Assembly: GCF_050942425.1 (NCBI RefSeq)
Contig: NZ_CP192063.1
Location: forward strand, 5,642,001-5,706,000
Reading direction: 5' to 3'
DNA length: 64,000 nt
Source: Actinoallomurus sp050942425
Lineage (GTDB): Bacteria > Actinomycetota > Actinomycetes > Streptosporangiales > Streptosporangiaceae
Shown here: one piece after another, positions 12,001-17,863 of the stretch
Numbering within the stretch: the stretch's first letter is position 1
How the letters are laid out: each line of letters opens with the position of its first letter
Notes under the pieces: model-generated
What the model was told of the DNA's origin: nothing
What the model saw: only the letters and a program-made list of their open reading frames with translations
The model's database searches: none
Position numbers and translations under genes: made by a program

Positions 12001-13316
12001 TCACCACCCAGACCGGCGTACCGGTCGAACTGCTCATTCGCGACGCGGATGGAAGGATCAACCGGTACCCGCAGAGCGCGCGCCAGGACCTGCGGCCGGC
12101 GACCACGCCCGCCGACGAGCCGGTCGATGGCATCAAGCCACCGCACGACCGGCTCACGGGGCTGACGGATGAGGACCTGCCCGCCACCGCGCCTCTCATC
12201 GACGAAGGCCGGCAGGTCTCCTTCGCCGATCTCGAAGACGCCGGGATCGACCTGACGACCGCGCAACGGAGCCAGGCGATCCTGAGCGGCGGCCTACGAG
12301 GCGCGGACCTCACGCGCGTCCAGCGTTTCCAGCTGGCCGTGAAGACCGAGCCCGTCGTCTCCGAGGCACTGGCGGAGACGACCGAGCCGGTCGCTCCCGA
12401 CGTACTGGCGGCGACAGTCGAGCCCGTCGTCCCTGAGGCATCGGCGGAGACGGCCGAGCTCGTCACTTCCGAGGCACTGGCGGAGACGGCCGGGCTCGTC
12501 ACTTCTGAGGTACCAGCGGAGACGACCGAGCTCGTCACCCCCGACGCGCTGGCGAAGTCGACCGAGCCGGTCGCTCCCGAGGCGCCGGCGCCGACGCCGG
12601 GGGCGATCGACCTCCTGCCGGACGCCGCCGGCCGGGCCATGCCGGTGCGCCGCTACCGCCCCGACGGAGGCGTAGACCACCACGGTCCCGCGCCGGAGCA
12701 CATCGCAGAACCGCTGCCGCAGGCGTCACCCGGAGGCGAGACCGTCGATGCCCACGACTCCGAAGTGCCGGAGGAGCCCGGCGGAGGTTTGGCCGAACTG
12801 CCGGTCGTCCCGCAGGAGGGCGAGGCGTTCGGCAGGGCGCTGGCACGGGCGCTGGACCGCGGAGCGTCCCTCCTGCGGACCGGGGACGAGACGAGCACGC
12901 CCGGCGGGCCGTCGGCGACGGGCTCCCCGTTCGACCGGTTGATGGCGGGTCTGACCGAGGAGAGCCTGCCCGCGTCCGCGCCGCTCTTCGGTGATGACGG
13001 GCACATCCGGGTCCAGGACCTGGAGAACGCCGGAGTCCCGCTGACGGCCGCCCAGCACACCCAGGCGATCCTGCAGGACGGTGCTCTGCCCCTCGCGAGC
13101 CTGACCCGCGTCCAGCGATTCCGGCTGGCGATGGAGAGCCCGTCCGCCGGCCATGAGACGTGGGCGGAGATACTGGCGGCCCTCGACTCCGCGGCCCGGG
13201 CGCTGGGCGCACGGCTGGTGCTCGCCGAATCGCCACACCAGCCCGGTCCGCCGGCCCTCCCGGACCCCGGCTTCCACAACGCGTCGAGCGTCACCGACGC
13301 GCACATGGGTCTGTGA
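3..13316 (+). CDS. Giant cysteine-free protein, 5' truncated by window edge ('lonely Cys'/type VII-associated giant-protein type)
   Basis: The frame is open from base 3 with no clear start, so the true N-terminus lies to the left; 4,437 residues are visible. I read no cysteine in it. Visible parts are a coiled-coil region (about 720-1190), a degenerate OTU-like domain (about 2415-2830), large beta-rich modules between low-complexity linkers (Pro/Val/Glu near 5760-5890, a KESEEP repeat near 7485-7540, an ETTEPV-type repeat at 12350-12600), and two copies of a 68-residue module ending TRVQRFxLAM (12147-12350 and 12933-13142). No membrane segment or enzyme signature is obvious. Size, lack of Cys and the neighbouring SseB-like gene resemble the giant actinobacterial proteins annotated 'lonely Cys domain' or toxin near type VII secretion. 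The family call is from recognition, and the function is unknown. Confidence 0.75.
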   Translation, partial: GARGPLVLTHGANTRILHYRAILDWAARTIRHDLAAARAADPYVPAPAVPDVYEQRRARPDARLFDGLTGSLDDEITAIINEVNRVHALRPDNPSGAPAALPPEAALLALDPVHLARDVAHELSTHLRLDVTQADGPVRSHWADPSGRLYAFDPTTFDDLTLTAGDASHAGLWSDSTRQAAADHGLDPIDLARLYRTSWAHQRTFEQAVRVEIAARLDRMGAAHPELPGLFGRAVQAAAAWRGIVARIEAEHAAAAAETTRAQRELDDLRRALDDLDTQRMRLILDLSPDQAAVDGLRNRISDLEARQTRQQELLERHEESTAYLTPLLEDARHGLQETEAVLADLRVTGRDARADEAARWTGDAVQEAVDRLTASESALDERRVNLAYRRRQAPSIEQAIQGLHDTLSAAGDGAVSLAVTTHADGTAGRFTVVADQGEIRWFEAVSGLPVRPPESAGRLYSLDLDRNGLLLGPPAGLDGPRSPARSFVPARDLALASVVDHLGPGLAGQVARRTEAHSRPTLDQALLAFEDRLVDRSASIAALTDTPRPPIVSLDTARRGGVPDDAYVYEDERGHHGIGSADAEVEGWTPLGPLADFTEIFWLTQGAPNRPTTVQDIARTGLGAAVRFLSAAGGEILEEDVLGALEESPDRLAEEVDRLPDDLPPGTWVWFTGPSRTGAVSVVTDGAGAVRYRVLLAGAAAPREARDRIALAPLDNGRHTLIISRPRTAGIRWTEPDPGTGRILGTSRTVPPAGRSDTRTVGESEIERAAARALKADAEAFDQARLDAELSARHLRPIDVPADDNRFYHSLIAIAGPYLARVIPGLRSTRPGSREAVQLVRNWLADRLAADLAVAGEGLLSRYAGFFHESGDGTFFADRGRALVDQIRRMDSWHNETGDLVAHLAANELGLPITLVQDRHVTRLGPAGEARVHFIRTPGQFRGAESTDEDAPQIPWDRLRPAPPTPTDRSARQFALLRGSSERRVERAGTDYRDLRERLDPNVRPAIDAQARAMVDRFWNAHAAGGHVDVPAHRRAQHRLDGMRRAAADLEGLIRNLREQLGDPPAPEPSNQGVRAGTYVSDHLVSEVNSQLARLGGAWLGGRVDHGEVEQALRDIPRGGPTDFRGLATDLAHQIALDEATRVLGGGQGTEHERPFIVHVHQGERFRDSREVLVYNRRTGVKVETDTGGIYMAGGRYFESRQSARASGRGRVRDQNVTITEVVTAIERVLPGEENRHDPAVVEAGIHDVERRLNNAVRLRDGEGGRHSRGSTLRELFGDDPDYEYGPRADDVTILRPPGYVGTAGLHLTEGVPVAFTPAFLVAARRFANHRDMTSALRAGLRFAAEVTRDYLNEDLGQRVGRFAVPAMEHVPGVADVRAAAMLLNTHAYAVAHVFLRDDELAKNLVYGVLRTSFAGIRESFWDEVQEFLEGGRDRIRTKLKTDLRKRLASAISRYEQRRRASNEQPLDLFDYTLNDKTMTVGDYADNMLLPVSRNRVLVEQYDAMNVRTDFRSTDDNRGALAIDLAVLEMREVGPPGPSIRAEMRTARAFAELARRFYAWAERVDRNIRTSEGRAFNEGLAEAVRAVSAHNPSGGDLMTTVRDLLDSIARRTPDVVIDPIFRGNVTSNLQADAVVALRDLIRYTDAEAARGVRHALAAIRTALVDERNAGSVRAGRRDLDHVRRRVDQVIEDLRAYEHRHTPGTSGTQTRRRRFGGLRGGSPDHDRNPLSEQWPIGRRLTVMAPRFGDLGDLTEVSLDEVPVPGESAGEPFAYERPHPSRSTPYTYEIDRTGVIRLSGEELSPFGWTRFGDDFVHEPTGAYLRGDNGWLGRVDNHDTVLEALTSLGPAARPYRLMVDENAMYLVPLEESGTAVRIPLKDGAAGAGRDQWRTEPADDRPVTDLMLPALVSDEPAPAVRPAVETTEPEVPVPVEPAVAVTESRVSVPVEPAMAVTESRVREPVSTEDPRSGTLADQTSADDELYAAYRTFWDALEDPGDTEARDSDATPLVPWYVERGGLGDGSVSSVAEVVDGSLPDGRPDESVTRWIDGVTSGMSSSVARAVRKKILALLAEQDPSRWERLLLHGKLIVEKNARVQLSFSVEQTEFAPREDAGTGPGHETFFSKYGDSTYAEEVARQSLSGRNAQVEPILFLSVGLQAGLSHVSPVFKVGTERGHGTWHTILMEVQSGNRVIANATHGHTARIRVRATVNRVERPDLLLPGRARLAFPTVYSSAAEAAALTARQGDGGHPVVRVVDPAVLDGLDHAVTAIVPEALLAGLRGVLDRLGLPAKDVDEIVQDVAEEYVNEKTFKDRSQWWLTGSWVTGLIAKRLSALSTFQGHLEVSGRPHTVRYVTTTDKEVLLRNDIADTVRIGDGEKHSSGASATPGVAFGIELGSHLATPSVDLPKLGSSREHGRTLTSGGQVKNATMRKDRLVRYQTEFVVTISVKSDQGDVPFTLPVIGELGIGLAHAKEFERSALGGVLTGSGLIPAEKPKESEEPKESEEPKESGEQEDLEAPAGSKALDEGPPTETETLEEGAPARSDVPAGPETQESETVAGGTLVTPEPAAGRSAPSWADFTRWLRTRFTDGGPPAPFLGDGVRDVGDLLALASRGPIEIVLPPALHDALVPHWLVAEDGWRALYAHPGITWVLPTDEHAFLVSSEDSGGTVWRYVLDDDARVVGALLMDEHEGEREPRWYVPNPAREPMTAQAPPPWYEDLLPPLRAAGLTAVTDFLASGGTPQVQLTAALRSRLEEPGEDRTLHDAVDVLLAEPRIQVVAADGRRVQEQEGGEKAGEKRFVIDERGQVHGPLRTWRHVVHPREPLALATRTGLGRGIVREMPGREKAYRELVDELARQMRTAGVVGKMSAAARQHLARALAMKFGVPGARGTLADGIDGDISHEVTIGGHVFTAVLYTELRALRRDPVAEVNVSLDTQRKNVVGLDTEDKKGFSVGGGFKLSFRVKLARLFSLDLHLIELKAERARHHKIGNSTGVKEYRRERTNGNVTRFEYETAYTSAVTTSRTSGDLVAARVWEQSGDEYWTAVTVSDAHLPAKPLPADEILAYGEVTVKTGPMDDEGFRRLAAPLGKDRGEEFDLGREGLTGIQLSLTGVSEISAHMAELVAAHNKTPGLRPQADAFKQVLAALVPSGRRYGAAERILRTGTHTFLESNARRLLSRRGLRIPLPSTAGGWRQELRIRMRTFNVRHEQTVKGATLEQYTEADLRFGEERAAGYGLDGSAGLGGVVRLGLPSGESHNEGDGHQTTSQKAGNQISGGFVGGGDVSFPSRSVTDMGGALDLNLGTYSGDGEQLGTDPVYTIQYRRWRHVSGSRKLRRAFLRGRGSRFSYRVERHVKITRGAELLVPYVRAADHGLPVPSREDLPSAQGEHHYLNDDLALAAAHIEDVDAADVVDTIEAMLGGDLDPDVLGAIETAFDEEAIRGQYKSARRGGIHRVLTTPARTWGEGRVWDYLKMPARNGGTLHTGIRVTAIEDSVTYRRPRPDVKVTTGGQAFVQIGEHRNRGHAWRGGGFFHGRWATAPLGLRPAGGVSVKYERRHGLKVGVESTARDVRRATAKDTSQEFRHGVRFRVEVFHRYSPSEFARRTAQVAKAVPTLVDILSLGESRRMWRRLFPATTPAAATREVAGRATALVPTHLTAAGPRPSSTATGEPATSAGRASAAASAPVRPMITRTRPPAPTALATSLAEHVHAMAMPGIEHLARWAPAAATPRRRIDGAAVARGVAPTVEEFGPTHQDGLTGDIGLDERDADANIDKLLHGTYRIPLVGGEYLTVQMVPTRGRWLTRGGYTGLNFPEHSQEPAREHEAERGWSVDGEFDLGHAFARPLEDHADRPLLDPGMSAGRDNRTARTHKNSAGDYVESNRQRDDDYDYYTFDARFYVSGPHGHYVVLDVPDGFIGMLPATVVRRLVTDLGLDLERPPLSDADLPAQWAESGALPHEATAEVIDRAGGMAALRGRTLRLWTRADHLTSAAAAADRITTQTGVPVELLIRDADGRINRYPQSARQDLRPATTPADEPVDGIKPPHDRLTGLTDEDLPATAPLIDEGRQVSFADLEDAGIDLTTAQRSQAILSGGLRGADLTRVQRFQLAVKTEPVVSEALAETTEPVAPDVLAATVEPVVPEASAETAELVTSEALAETAGLVTSEVPAETTELVTPDALAKSTEPVAPEAPAPTPGAIDLLPDAAGRAMPVRRYRPDGGVDHHGPAPEHIAEPLPQASPGGETVDAHDSEVPEEPGGGLAELPVVPQEGEAFGRALARALDRGASLLRTGDETSTPGGPSATGSPFDRLMAGLTEESLPASAPLFGDDGHIRVQDLENAGVPLTAAQHTQAILQDGALPLASLTRVQRFRLAMESPSAGHETWAEILAALDSAARALGARLVLAESPHQPGPPALPDPGFHNASSVTDAHMGL

Positions 13317-13729
13317 CGGCCTTCGTGGAGCGCCCCGACTTCCAGGACGCGAACGAGGAGGGCGGCCTGGACGACCGTCGGCTGATCACCCTGATCGGCG
13401 CGGTCGCGGCGCGGTGCCCGGAGGAGATCCCCGGCTTCTTCGAACCGCCCGGTCCCGACGCGGACCGGCGGCTCCTCGACGGCTTCCGTACGCTGCTCGG
13501 CGAGAACAGGCCGATCGTGGTCGGCACGCGATCGCCGGAAGAGGAAGGCAGCGATCAGCTGCTCGCCGCCGGTCTTCTCGAGGGCCATTACTACGACGTC
13601 GTTCTCGTGGACGACGAGGGATTCATCCACCTGCACAACCCGTGGAACCGACTGCATCCTCCGCCGCTCACGGCTCAGGGATTCAGGTCCGCCTTCTCGG
13701 GGTTCTCCATCACCTGGTTGGGATCATGA
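13313..13729 (+). CDS. Calpain-like C-terminal domain fragment, catalytic Cys apparently lost
   Basis: This 138-residue ORF starts with GTG inside the stop of the giant gene (GTGA overlap, -1 frame) and has no clear Shine-Dalgarno, so it would depend on coupled translation or on a frameshift. H92 in GHYYDV and N109 in HNPW match the His and Asn motifs of calpain-type (C2) proteases. The segment LITLIGAVAAR (24-34) resembles the helix that follows the catalytic Cys in calpains, but the expected GDC reads DDR here. The only Cys is C35, downstream of that site. It may be the real end of the giant protein separated by a frame break, or a degenerate protease or immunity-like domain. The ORF is well supported; the fold is a motif-based inference. 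Confidence 0.6.
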   Translation: MTAFVERPDFQDANEEGGLDDRRLITLIGAVAARCPEEIPGFFEPPGPDADRRLLDGFRTLLGENRPIVVGTRSPEEEGSDQLLAAGLLEGHYYDVVLVDDEGFIHLHNPWNRLHPPPLTAQGFRSAFSGFSITWLGS

Positions 13730-14415
13730 CGACGGACAACATGCCCCCGATACCGGATTCGATCCGGGAGGCCGCCCGGCTCGCCCCGGACCACTGGCTC
13801 GGGATGCTCGACCCTGCCTGGACCGGCGAGGGCGAACCGCCCTCGTGGGCGATGCTCGGGCGGTGGCGGTCGGACCCGGACGGCGAGATCGTCGAGTGGC
13901 GGGAGAACGAGGATTACCGGCCGTCGCCCGCGGCCCTCGGCTGGCCCGAGCCGGCCGATGACGTGGACGCGGCGGTGCAGCTCGCGGCGACCGGTTATGG
14001 ACCCGGCGAGGCGGTGACCGAGGCGCTGGCCGCCGCGAAGGAGGTGGCGGTCTTCGTCACTCCCACCGGCGACCCGGTGGCCGCGACCGCACCGGACGGG
14101 AGGACACCGGTGATCCCCGTGTTCACCTCGCCCGTCTACCTCCACGCCGCCGGCCGGCTGGCGTTCGAGCTGATGGACCTGTGGGAACTGGTCGACTCGT
14201 TGCCCGAGGAGCACGTTCTGTACCTCAACCCCTCGGCCCCGGTGAGCACGACGGTGGAGACCGGCATGCTCCTGGAGGCGCTGGAACAGGCCGGTACGGA
14301 CGCCGACGAGGTCGGTGACCAGGAAGCGGACGCCGCTGATGGGCAGGAGGAGGACGACGAGCCGCCGGTGCGTCCGGCCACCGTCGGCGGCGGTCCGGCC
14401 GCCGACGAGAGCTGA
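13726..14415 (+). CDS. SseB-like / type VII secretion system-associated protein
   Basis: This 229-residue protein starts at an ATGA overlap with the calpain-like ORF, so the three genes are co-translated. The N-terminal half has PDHWLGMLDPAW and WSD/EWREN-like segments. The centre (about 105-140) contains VFVTPTGDP and GRTPVIPVFTSPVYL, the pattern of SseB-family domains, in which a value from the partner is compared and 'vFTsp' is conserved. The tail (about 190-229) is acidic and disordered. Proteins of this kind are annotated as type VII secretion system-associated and sit beside giant lonely-Cys proteins, so a chaperone or secretion-adaptor role for the giant protein is the likeliest reading. 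There is no signal peptide, so it is cytoplasmic. Confidence 0.65.
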   Translation: MTTDNMPPIPDSIREAARLAPDHWLGMLDPAWTGEGEPPSWAMLGRWRSDPDGEIVEWRENEDYRPSPAALGWPEPADDVDAAVQLAATGYGPGEAVTEALAAAKEVAVFVTPTGDPVAATAPDGRTPVIPVFTSPVYLHAAGRLAFELMDLWELVDSLPEEHVLYLNPSAPVSTTVETGMLLEALEQAGTDADEVGDQEADAADGQEEDDEPPVRPATVGGGPAADES

Positions 14416-14456
14416 TCGGCTTCTCGCCTACGGGCGCCGCTGGGGCCGCGCGACCG

Positions 14457-14510
14457 CAAAACGGTCACAGACGGGCGTGATCGTAAAAATACGGTCATTC
14501 ATAGTGAACC
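14457..14510 (+). promoter_or_regulatory. AT-rich promoter/operator region ahead of the second giant-locus operon
   Basis: This is an AT-rich island in otherwise very GC-rich DNA. It holds a direct repeat of ACGGTCA at 14461-14467 and 14491-14497, 30 bp apart, and a small palindrome TTCA-TAG-TGAA at 14498-14508. It lies about 110 bp upstream of the mini-ORF and its downstream genes. Repeated heptamers suit a SARP-type activator such as the one encoded at 19302, but the spacing is not the usual 11 or 22 bp, so the link is tentative. Confidence 0.35.
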
Positions 14511-14620
14511 AAAAGCATCATCGCGTCGTATGCGTATGCGAGGCCACCTCTCTCCGAATCACCTCGGTCGGACCGGGAGGCGACCTCGATTCGCTGTGCG
14601 TAACGCGAAGGAGGTGCGCG

Positions 14621-14686
14621 GTGACGGAACCGTCGATCGGGCGGCCTTTCGCCGCGACCGCAGCCGTCGCCGGAGGTGAATCGTGA
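14621..14686 (+). CDS. Mini-ORF, 21 residues, translationally coupled to the next gene
   Basis: GTG at 14621 follows a strong Shine-Dalgarno (AAGGAGGT, about 14609-14616). The ORF encodes VTEPSIGRPFAATAAVAGGES and its stop overlaps the GTG start of the 1,051-residue gene (GTGA at 14683). Such a strong ribosome site with a perfect 4-base overlap suggests either a genuine small protein or a leader that delivers ribosomes to the next start. The peptide has no recognisable motif. The downstream gene also has its own GGAGGTGA, which overlaps the end of this ORF. Confidence 0.4.
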   Translation: MTEPSIGRPFAATAAVAGGES

Positions 14687-17600
14687 CCCGCTGGAGAAGG
14701 GCCGCCGGCCGCCGGCCAGGACACGGCGGGCAGGACGCCTCCGCCTCGACCGGGCCGGGGAGAAGCGGCGCCGACCGCGCGAACAGGCGGGCACCGGTGG
14801 TGGCCGACGAGTACGACGGTCTGATCCTGCTGCGCTCCTCCCCGGACGCGGCGCCGCGTCCGGAGGACGCCGCCGAACTCGCCCGCGCCCTCGCCGGCGT
14901 GGACGAGTACTTCACCCTCGTCGTCGGTGCGGACGACGCGGGCAGCGAGCTCTGGGCGCGGCTCGGCACCGTGCTCGACTCCCTGTGCGCCAAGGGGGTC
15001 ACCGCGGTTCGGCTCGTGCTGTCGGGCGCGGGTGCTCGACGCGCCGGCCGCCCCGCCCTCGCGCAGCGGATCGCCGACGCCTGGGGGATCGAGGTGATCG
15101 CTCCGGACGCGGGCGTCCTGATCCTGCCGGGCGGATCCCTGTTCGCCCTCGGCGCCGATGTGCCCGGCCACGGCTGGCGGTCGTTCACACCGGGCGCGGA
15201 GCCGAGGCTCCTCGGGCCGCGCAGCCCGGTGCCGGCCTGGCAGTCCGCGCTGGCGCGGTTGCCCGGCCGTACCGCCGGCGGATACATCGTGGAGCAGGTT
15301 CCCGCCGGCGTCCTCGTGCGGTCGGCGCGGGAGCCGAGAGCCTGGGCGGCGAACCTCTGCTACTCGGTCCCGGTGGACGGTGAGCGCCTCACCGTGCTCG
15401 TCGGCGCCCCTCGGCTCAGCGGCGACGCGGAGCTCCGGGCCGACGAACTCGCCTCCCTGCTGACGGCCCTGCCCGCGGCGACCCGTTCAGCGGTCCGTCT
15501 CGCCCCGTGCGGTCCCATCGACCTGCTGCCCGTCACCCAGGACACCGCCGAGATCCTGGGCGACGAGCTGGAGGTGTGGACCGGCCTCCCACTGGTCGTC
15601 GGCTCCGAGACCGAGCCCGTCGTCCGGCCGGTCCTGATCGACGCCGACGCCGAACCGACCTGGGCGCCGTTCGTCGAGACCGTCGCCTGCCGGCCGTACG
15701 GCGCCGACGGCACGGACGGTCCCGCCGCGCCCCGGCTGCTTCGCTGGCGTTCGCCCCTTTCCGACGGCGCCGAGGCGGACCAGGGCGTCATCCGCCTCTC
15801 CGACGGCTGGCAGGTCGCCGTGACGACCTCCGGGCTGGTGGTCGGACCCTACGGCGAGCCGCACGCCGTCGCCGGACGGCCGGTGTCACCGGAACAACTG
15901 GCGATCGAGGTGAACCTCCGCGGCGGGCCGGCCGACGACGCGCTCTTCAGCGGTCTGTCCCGCCTGCTCGCCGACCTGGGCGCCGACGCCCGTGAGTTCG
16001 TCGCCCTGCACCGGCCCGCACCGCCCGGGGGAGCGGACGACGCGGGATTCAGCCTGCTCCGGCTGGCCATCGAGCACAACGTGTCGCTCGTGGAGCCGCA
16101 ACCGGTCGAGGCCGCGCCCGCTCCCGCGCCGCCCACCGTACGGACCGTCGCGACGCCGCGCGCCGCCCGGCCTCAGGCGGAGCGGCCCGGCGGGTCGCCC
16201 GCCACACCACCGGTGGCAGGAACGAGTGCTTCCGCCCATGCGGCCGACCACTCGGAACCCGCACGATCGACCTCCGCCGGACCCGTCGCCGACGCTTCCG
16301 CACCTCCCGCACCTCCCGCACGAATGAACCTCCCCGATCGCATGGCCGTTACGCGATCCGCGCAGGCCGGCCCGCCGAGCCCGCCCGTGCCTGGGCGTGA
16401 ACGTCCCACGACCCCCGTACGCGCGAATCCTCCCGGAGACATGACGGAAGGCTCCGCCCCGCCCCAGGAACCGTCGCGCGTACCGGAACCGCCGACCCCA
16501 CCGGCCGTCCCCGAGGCCGCGGCTCTTCCAGAGCCTTCGCGGTTCCCGGCCTCTCGGGAGTCCTCACAGTTCCCGGCCTCTCCGAAGAAGCCCCCGACGA
16601 CGACCTCGAACCCGTTGGAGTCGCCCGAGACTCCGGCCGTCCCGGGGCCTCCGATCCCACCGGCCGCCCCCGAGGTCGCGGCTCCTCCGGACTCCTCGCG
16701 GTTCCCGGCCTCTCCGGAGCCGCCCCCGACGACGGCCCCGATCCCGTTGGAGTCGCCCGAGCCTCCGGCCGTCCCGAAGTCTCTGGTCGCTCAGGGGCCT
16801 CCGGTCACGCCACGGGCTCCGGCGGTCCCGGGGCCTCCGGTCCCACCGGCCGCCCCAGAGGCCGCGGCTCCTCCAGCGTCCTCGCGGTTCCCGGCACCTC
16901 CGGAGCAGCCCGCGACGACCCCCGCGCCGGAGAGCCGGGTCACGCCTCCATCCCCGCCTGTCGAGCACCGAGCCGGTTCGGCTCCCGTCACCGGGGGAGG
17001 GCGGCCGGGACCTGCCGTGAAACCTCTCCGCCGCAGCACCGAGGCGGAACAAGCGGATTTCCGATCCCTTGTGCAGCCGGTCTGGGAGCGGCACAGCGCC
17101 GCGGTGAACCGCGCGATGACGCGGATGCCGGCGCTGCGCGGCGGGCAGGTGGACGCGGCACGGATCGACCTCGTCGCGGTGCACGTCCACCTGTCGGGCG
17201 GGCTCGGCGTGCTGGACGGCCAGGAGCAGGGGTCACCGGGCGAGGCCGGACTGCCCGACTCGTACCTCGCCTGCCTCGCCTCCGGCCTGAGCCGCCTGCC
17301 GTCGTACCGGGGGGCCGCCGCGCGCGGCGGGTTGCCCGCCGCCGGCGACCTGGAGCGGTTCGTGCCGGGATCGGTGCTGCGCGGGCCGGGACCGGTCAGC
17401 GTGCTGCCCATCGGCGGCGACGCCGCGGGTCTGTCCGCCGCGACGGGCGGATACGTCATCTGGTCCTCGACCGGCCGGCGGGCGCGCCCCCTGCTCGGCA
17501 CCGGATCCGACGCGGCGTCCGACGAGATCGTTTTCCCTCCCGGAACGGCCTTCCGCGTGCTCGGCGTACGGTCCGCCGCCGGTCAGGCTCCGATCGTCCT

Positions 17601-17838
17601 GCTGAGCGAGATCCTCCGCAGGGGATCGGAGACCGAAGACCGGCCCGGCGTGCTCGGTGACGCCGATCAGGCCGCTCTGGAAAAGCTCGACGAAGCGCTG
17701 CGCCGTACGGCGCCCTCGGCCGGAGGAACGTCTCCGGCCGCCTGGCCCGTCCGCTGCGCCGAGCCACTGGGTGGAGCCATGGGATGGCAGGAGGCCGCCT
17801 CGAGACCAGGCAGACCACCGGCCCCATCCGCGATCTGA
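14683..17838 (+). CDS. Large proline-rich protein with ADP-ribosyltransferase-like C-terminal domain
   Basis: This 1,051-residue protein starts at GTG with GGAGGTGA 6 bases upstream. Residues 1-470 form a globular alpha/beta-looking region of no family I recognise. Residues about 485-790 are a long linker rich in Pro, Ala and Ser with near-repeats of PPxPPAxPEAAAPP. Residues about 795-1000 resemble the ART fold: CLASGLSRLPSYRG, then GYVIWSSTGR and DEIVFPPGTAFRVL, which recall the R, S-T and E-containing strands of R-S-E type ADP-ribosyltransferases. The canonical ExE is not clear, so activity is uncertain. There is no signal peptide or membrane helix. It sits between the SseB-like and lectin genes, so it probably belongs to the same giant-protein system. 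Confidence 0.6.
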   Translation: MTRWRRAAGRRPGHGGQDASASTGPGRSGADRANRRAPVVADEYDGLILLRSSPDAAPRPEDAAELARALAGVDEYFTLVVGADDAGSELWARLGTVLDSLCAKGVTAVRLVLSGAGARRAGRPALAQRIADAWGIEVIAPDAGVLILPGGSLFALGADVPGHGWRSFTPGAEPRLLGPRSPVPAWQSALARLPGRTAGGYIVEQVPAGVLVRSAREPRAWAANLCYSVPVDGERLTVLVGAPRLSGDAELRADELASLLTALPAATRSAVRLAPCGPIDLLPVTQDTAEILGDELEVWTGLPLVVGSETEPVVRPVLIDADAEPTWAPFVETVACRPYGADGTDGPAAPRLLRWRSPLSDGAEADQGVIRLSDGWQVAVTTSGLVVGPYGEPHAVAGRPVSPEQLAIEVNLRGGPADDALFSGLSRLLADLGADAREFVALHRPAPPGGADDAGFSLLRLAIEHNVSLVEPQPVEAAPAPAPPTVRTVATPRAARPQAERPGGSPATPPVAGTSASAHAADHSEPARSTSAGPVADASAPPAPPARMNLPDRMAVTRSAQAGPPSPPVPGRERPTTPVRANPPGDMTEGSAPPQEPSRVPEPPTPPAVPEAAALPEPSRFPASRESSQFPASPKKPPTTTSNPLESPETPAVPGPPIPPAAPEVAAPPDSSRFPASPEPPPTTAPIPLESPEPPAVPKSLVAQGPPVTPRAPAVPGPPVPPAAPEAAAPPASSRFPAPPEQPATTPAPESRVTPPSPPVEHRAGSAPVTGGGRPGPAVKPLRRSTEAEQADFRSLVQPVWERHSAAVNRAMTRMPALRGGQVDAARIDLVAVHVHLSGGLGVLDGQEQGSPGEAGLPDSYLACLASGLSRLPSYRGAAARGGLPAAGDLERFVPGSVLRGPGPVSVLPIGGDAAGLSAATGGYVIWSSTGRRARPLLGTGSDAASDEIVFPPGTAFRVLGVRSAAGQAPIVLLSEILRRGSETEDRPGVLGDADQAALEKLDEALRRTAPSAGGTSPAAWPVRCAEPLGGAMGWQEAASRPGRPPAPSAI

Positions 17839-17863
17839 ACGAACACCAAAGGAGAGAAACATC

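Noticed and set aside
3..13316. Giant gene as a polyketide or non-ribosomal peptide synthase
   Set aside because: No ketosynthase, acyltransferase, condensation, adenylation or carrier motifs are present.
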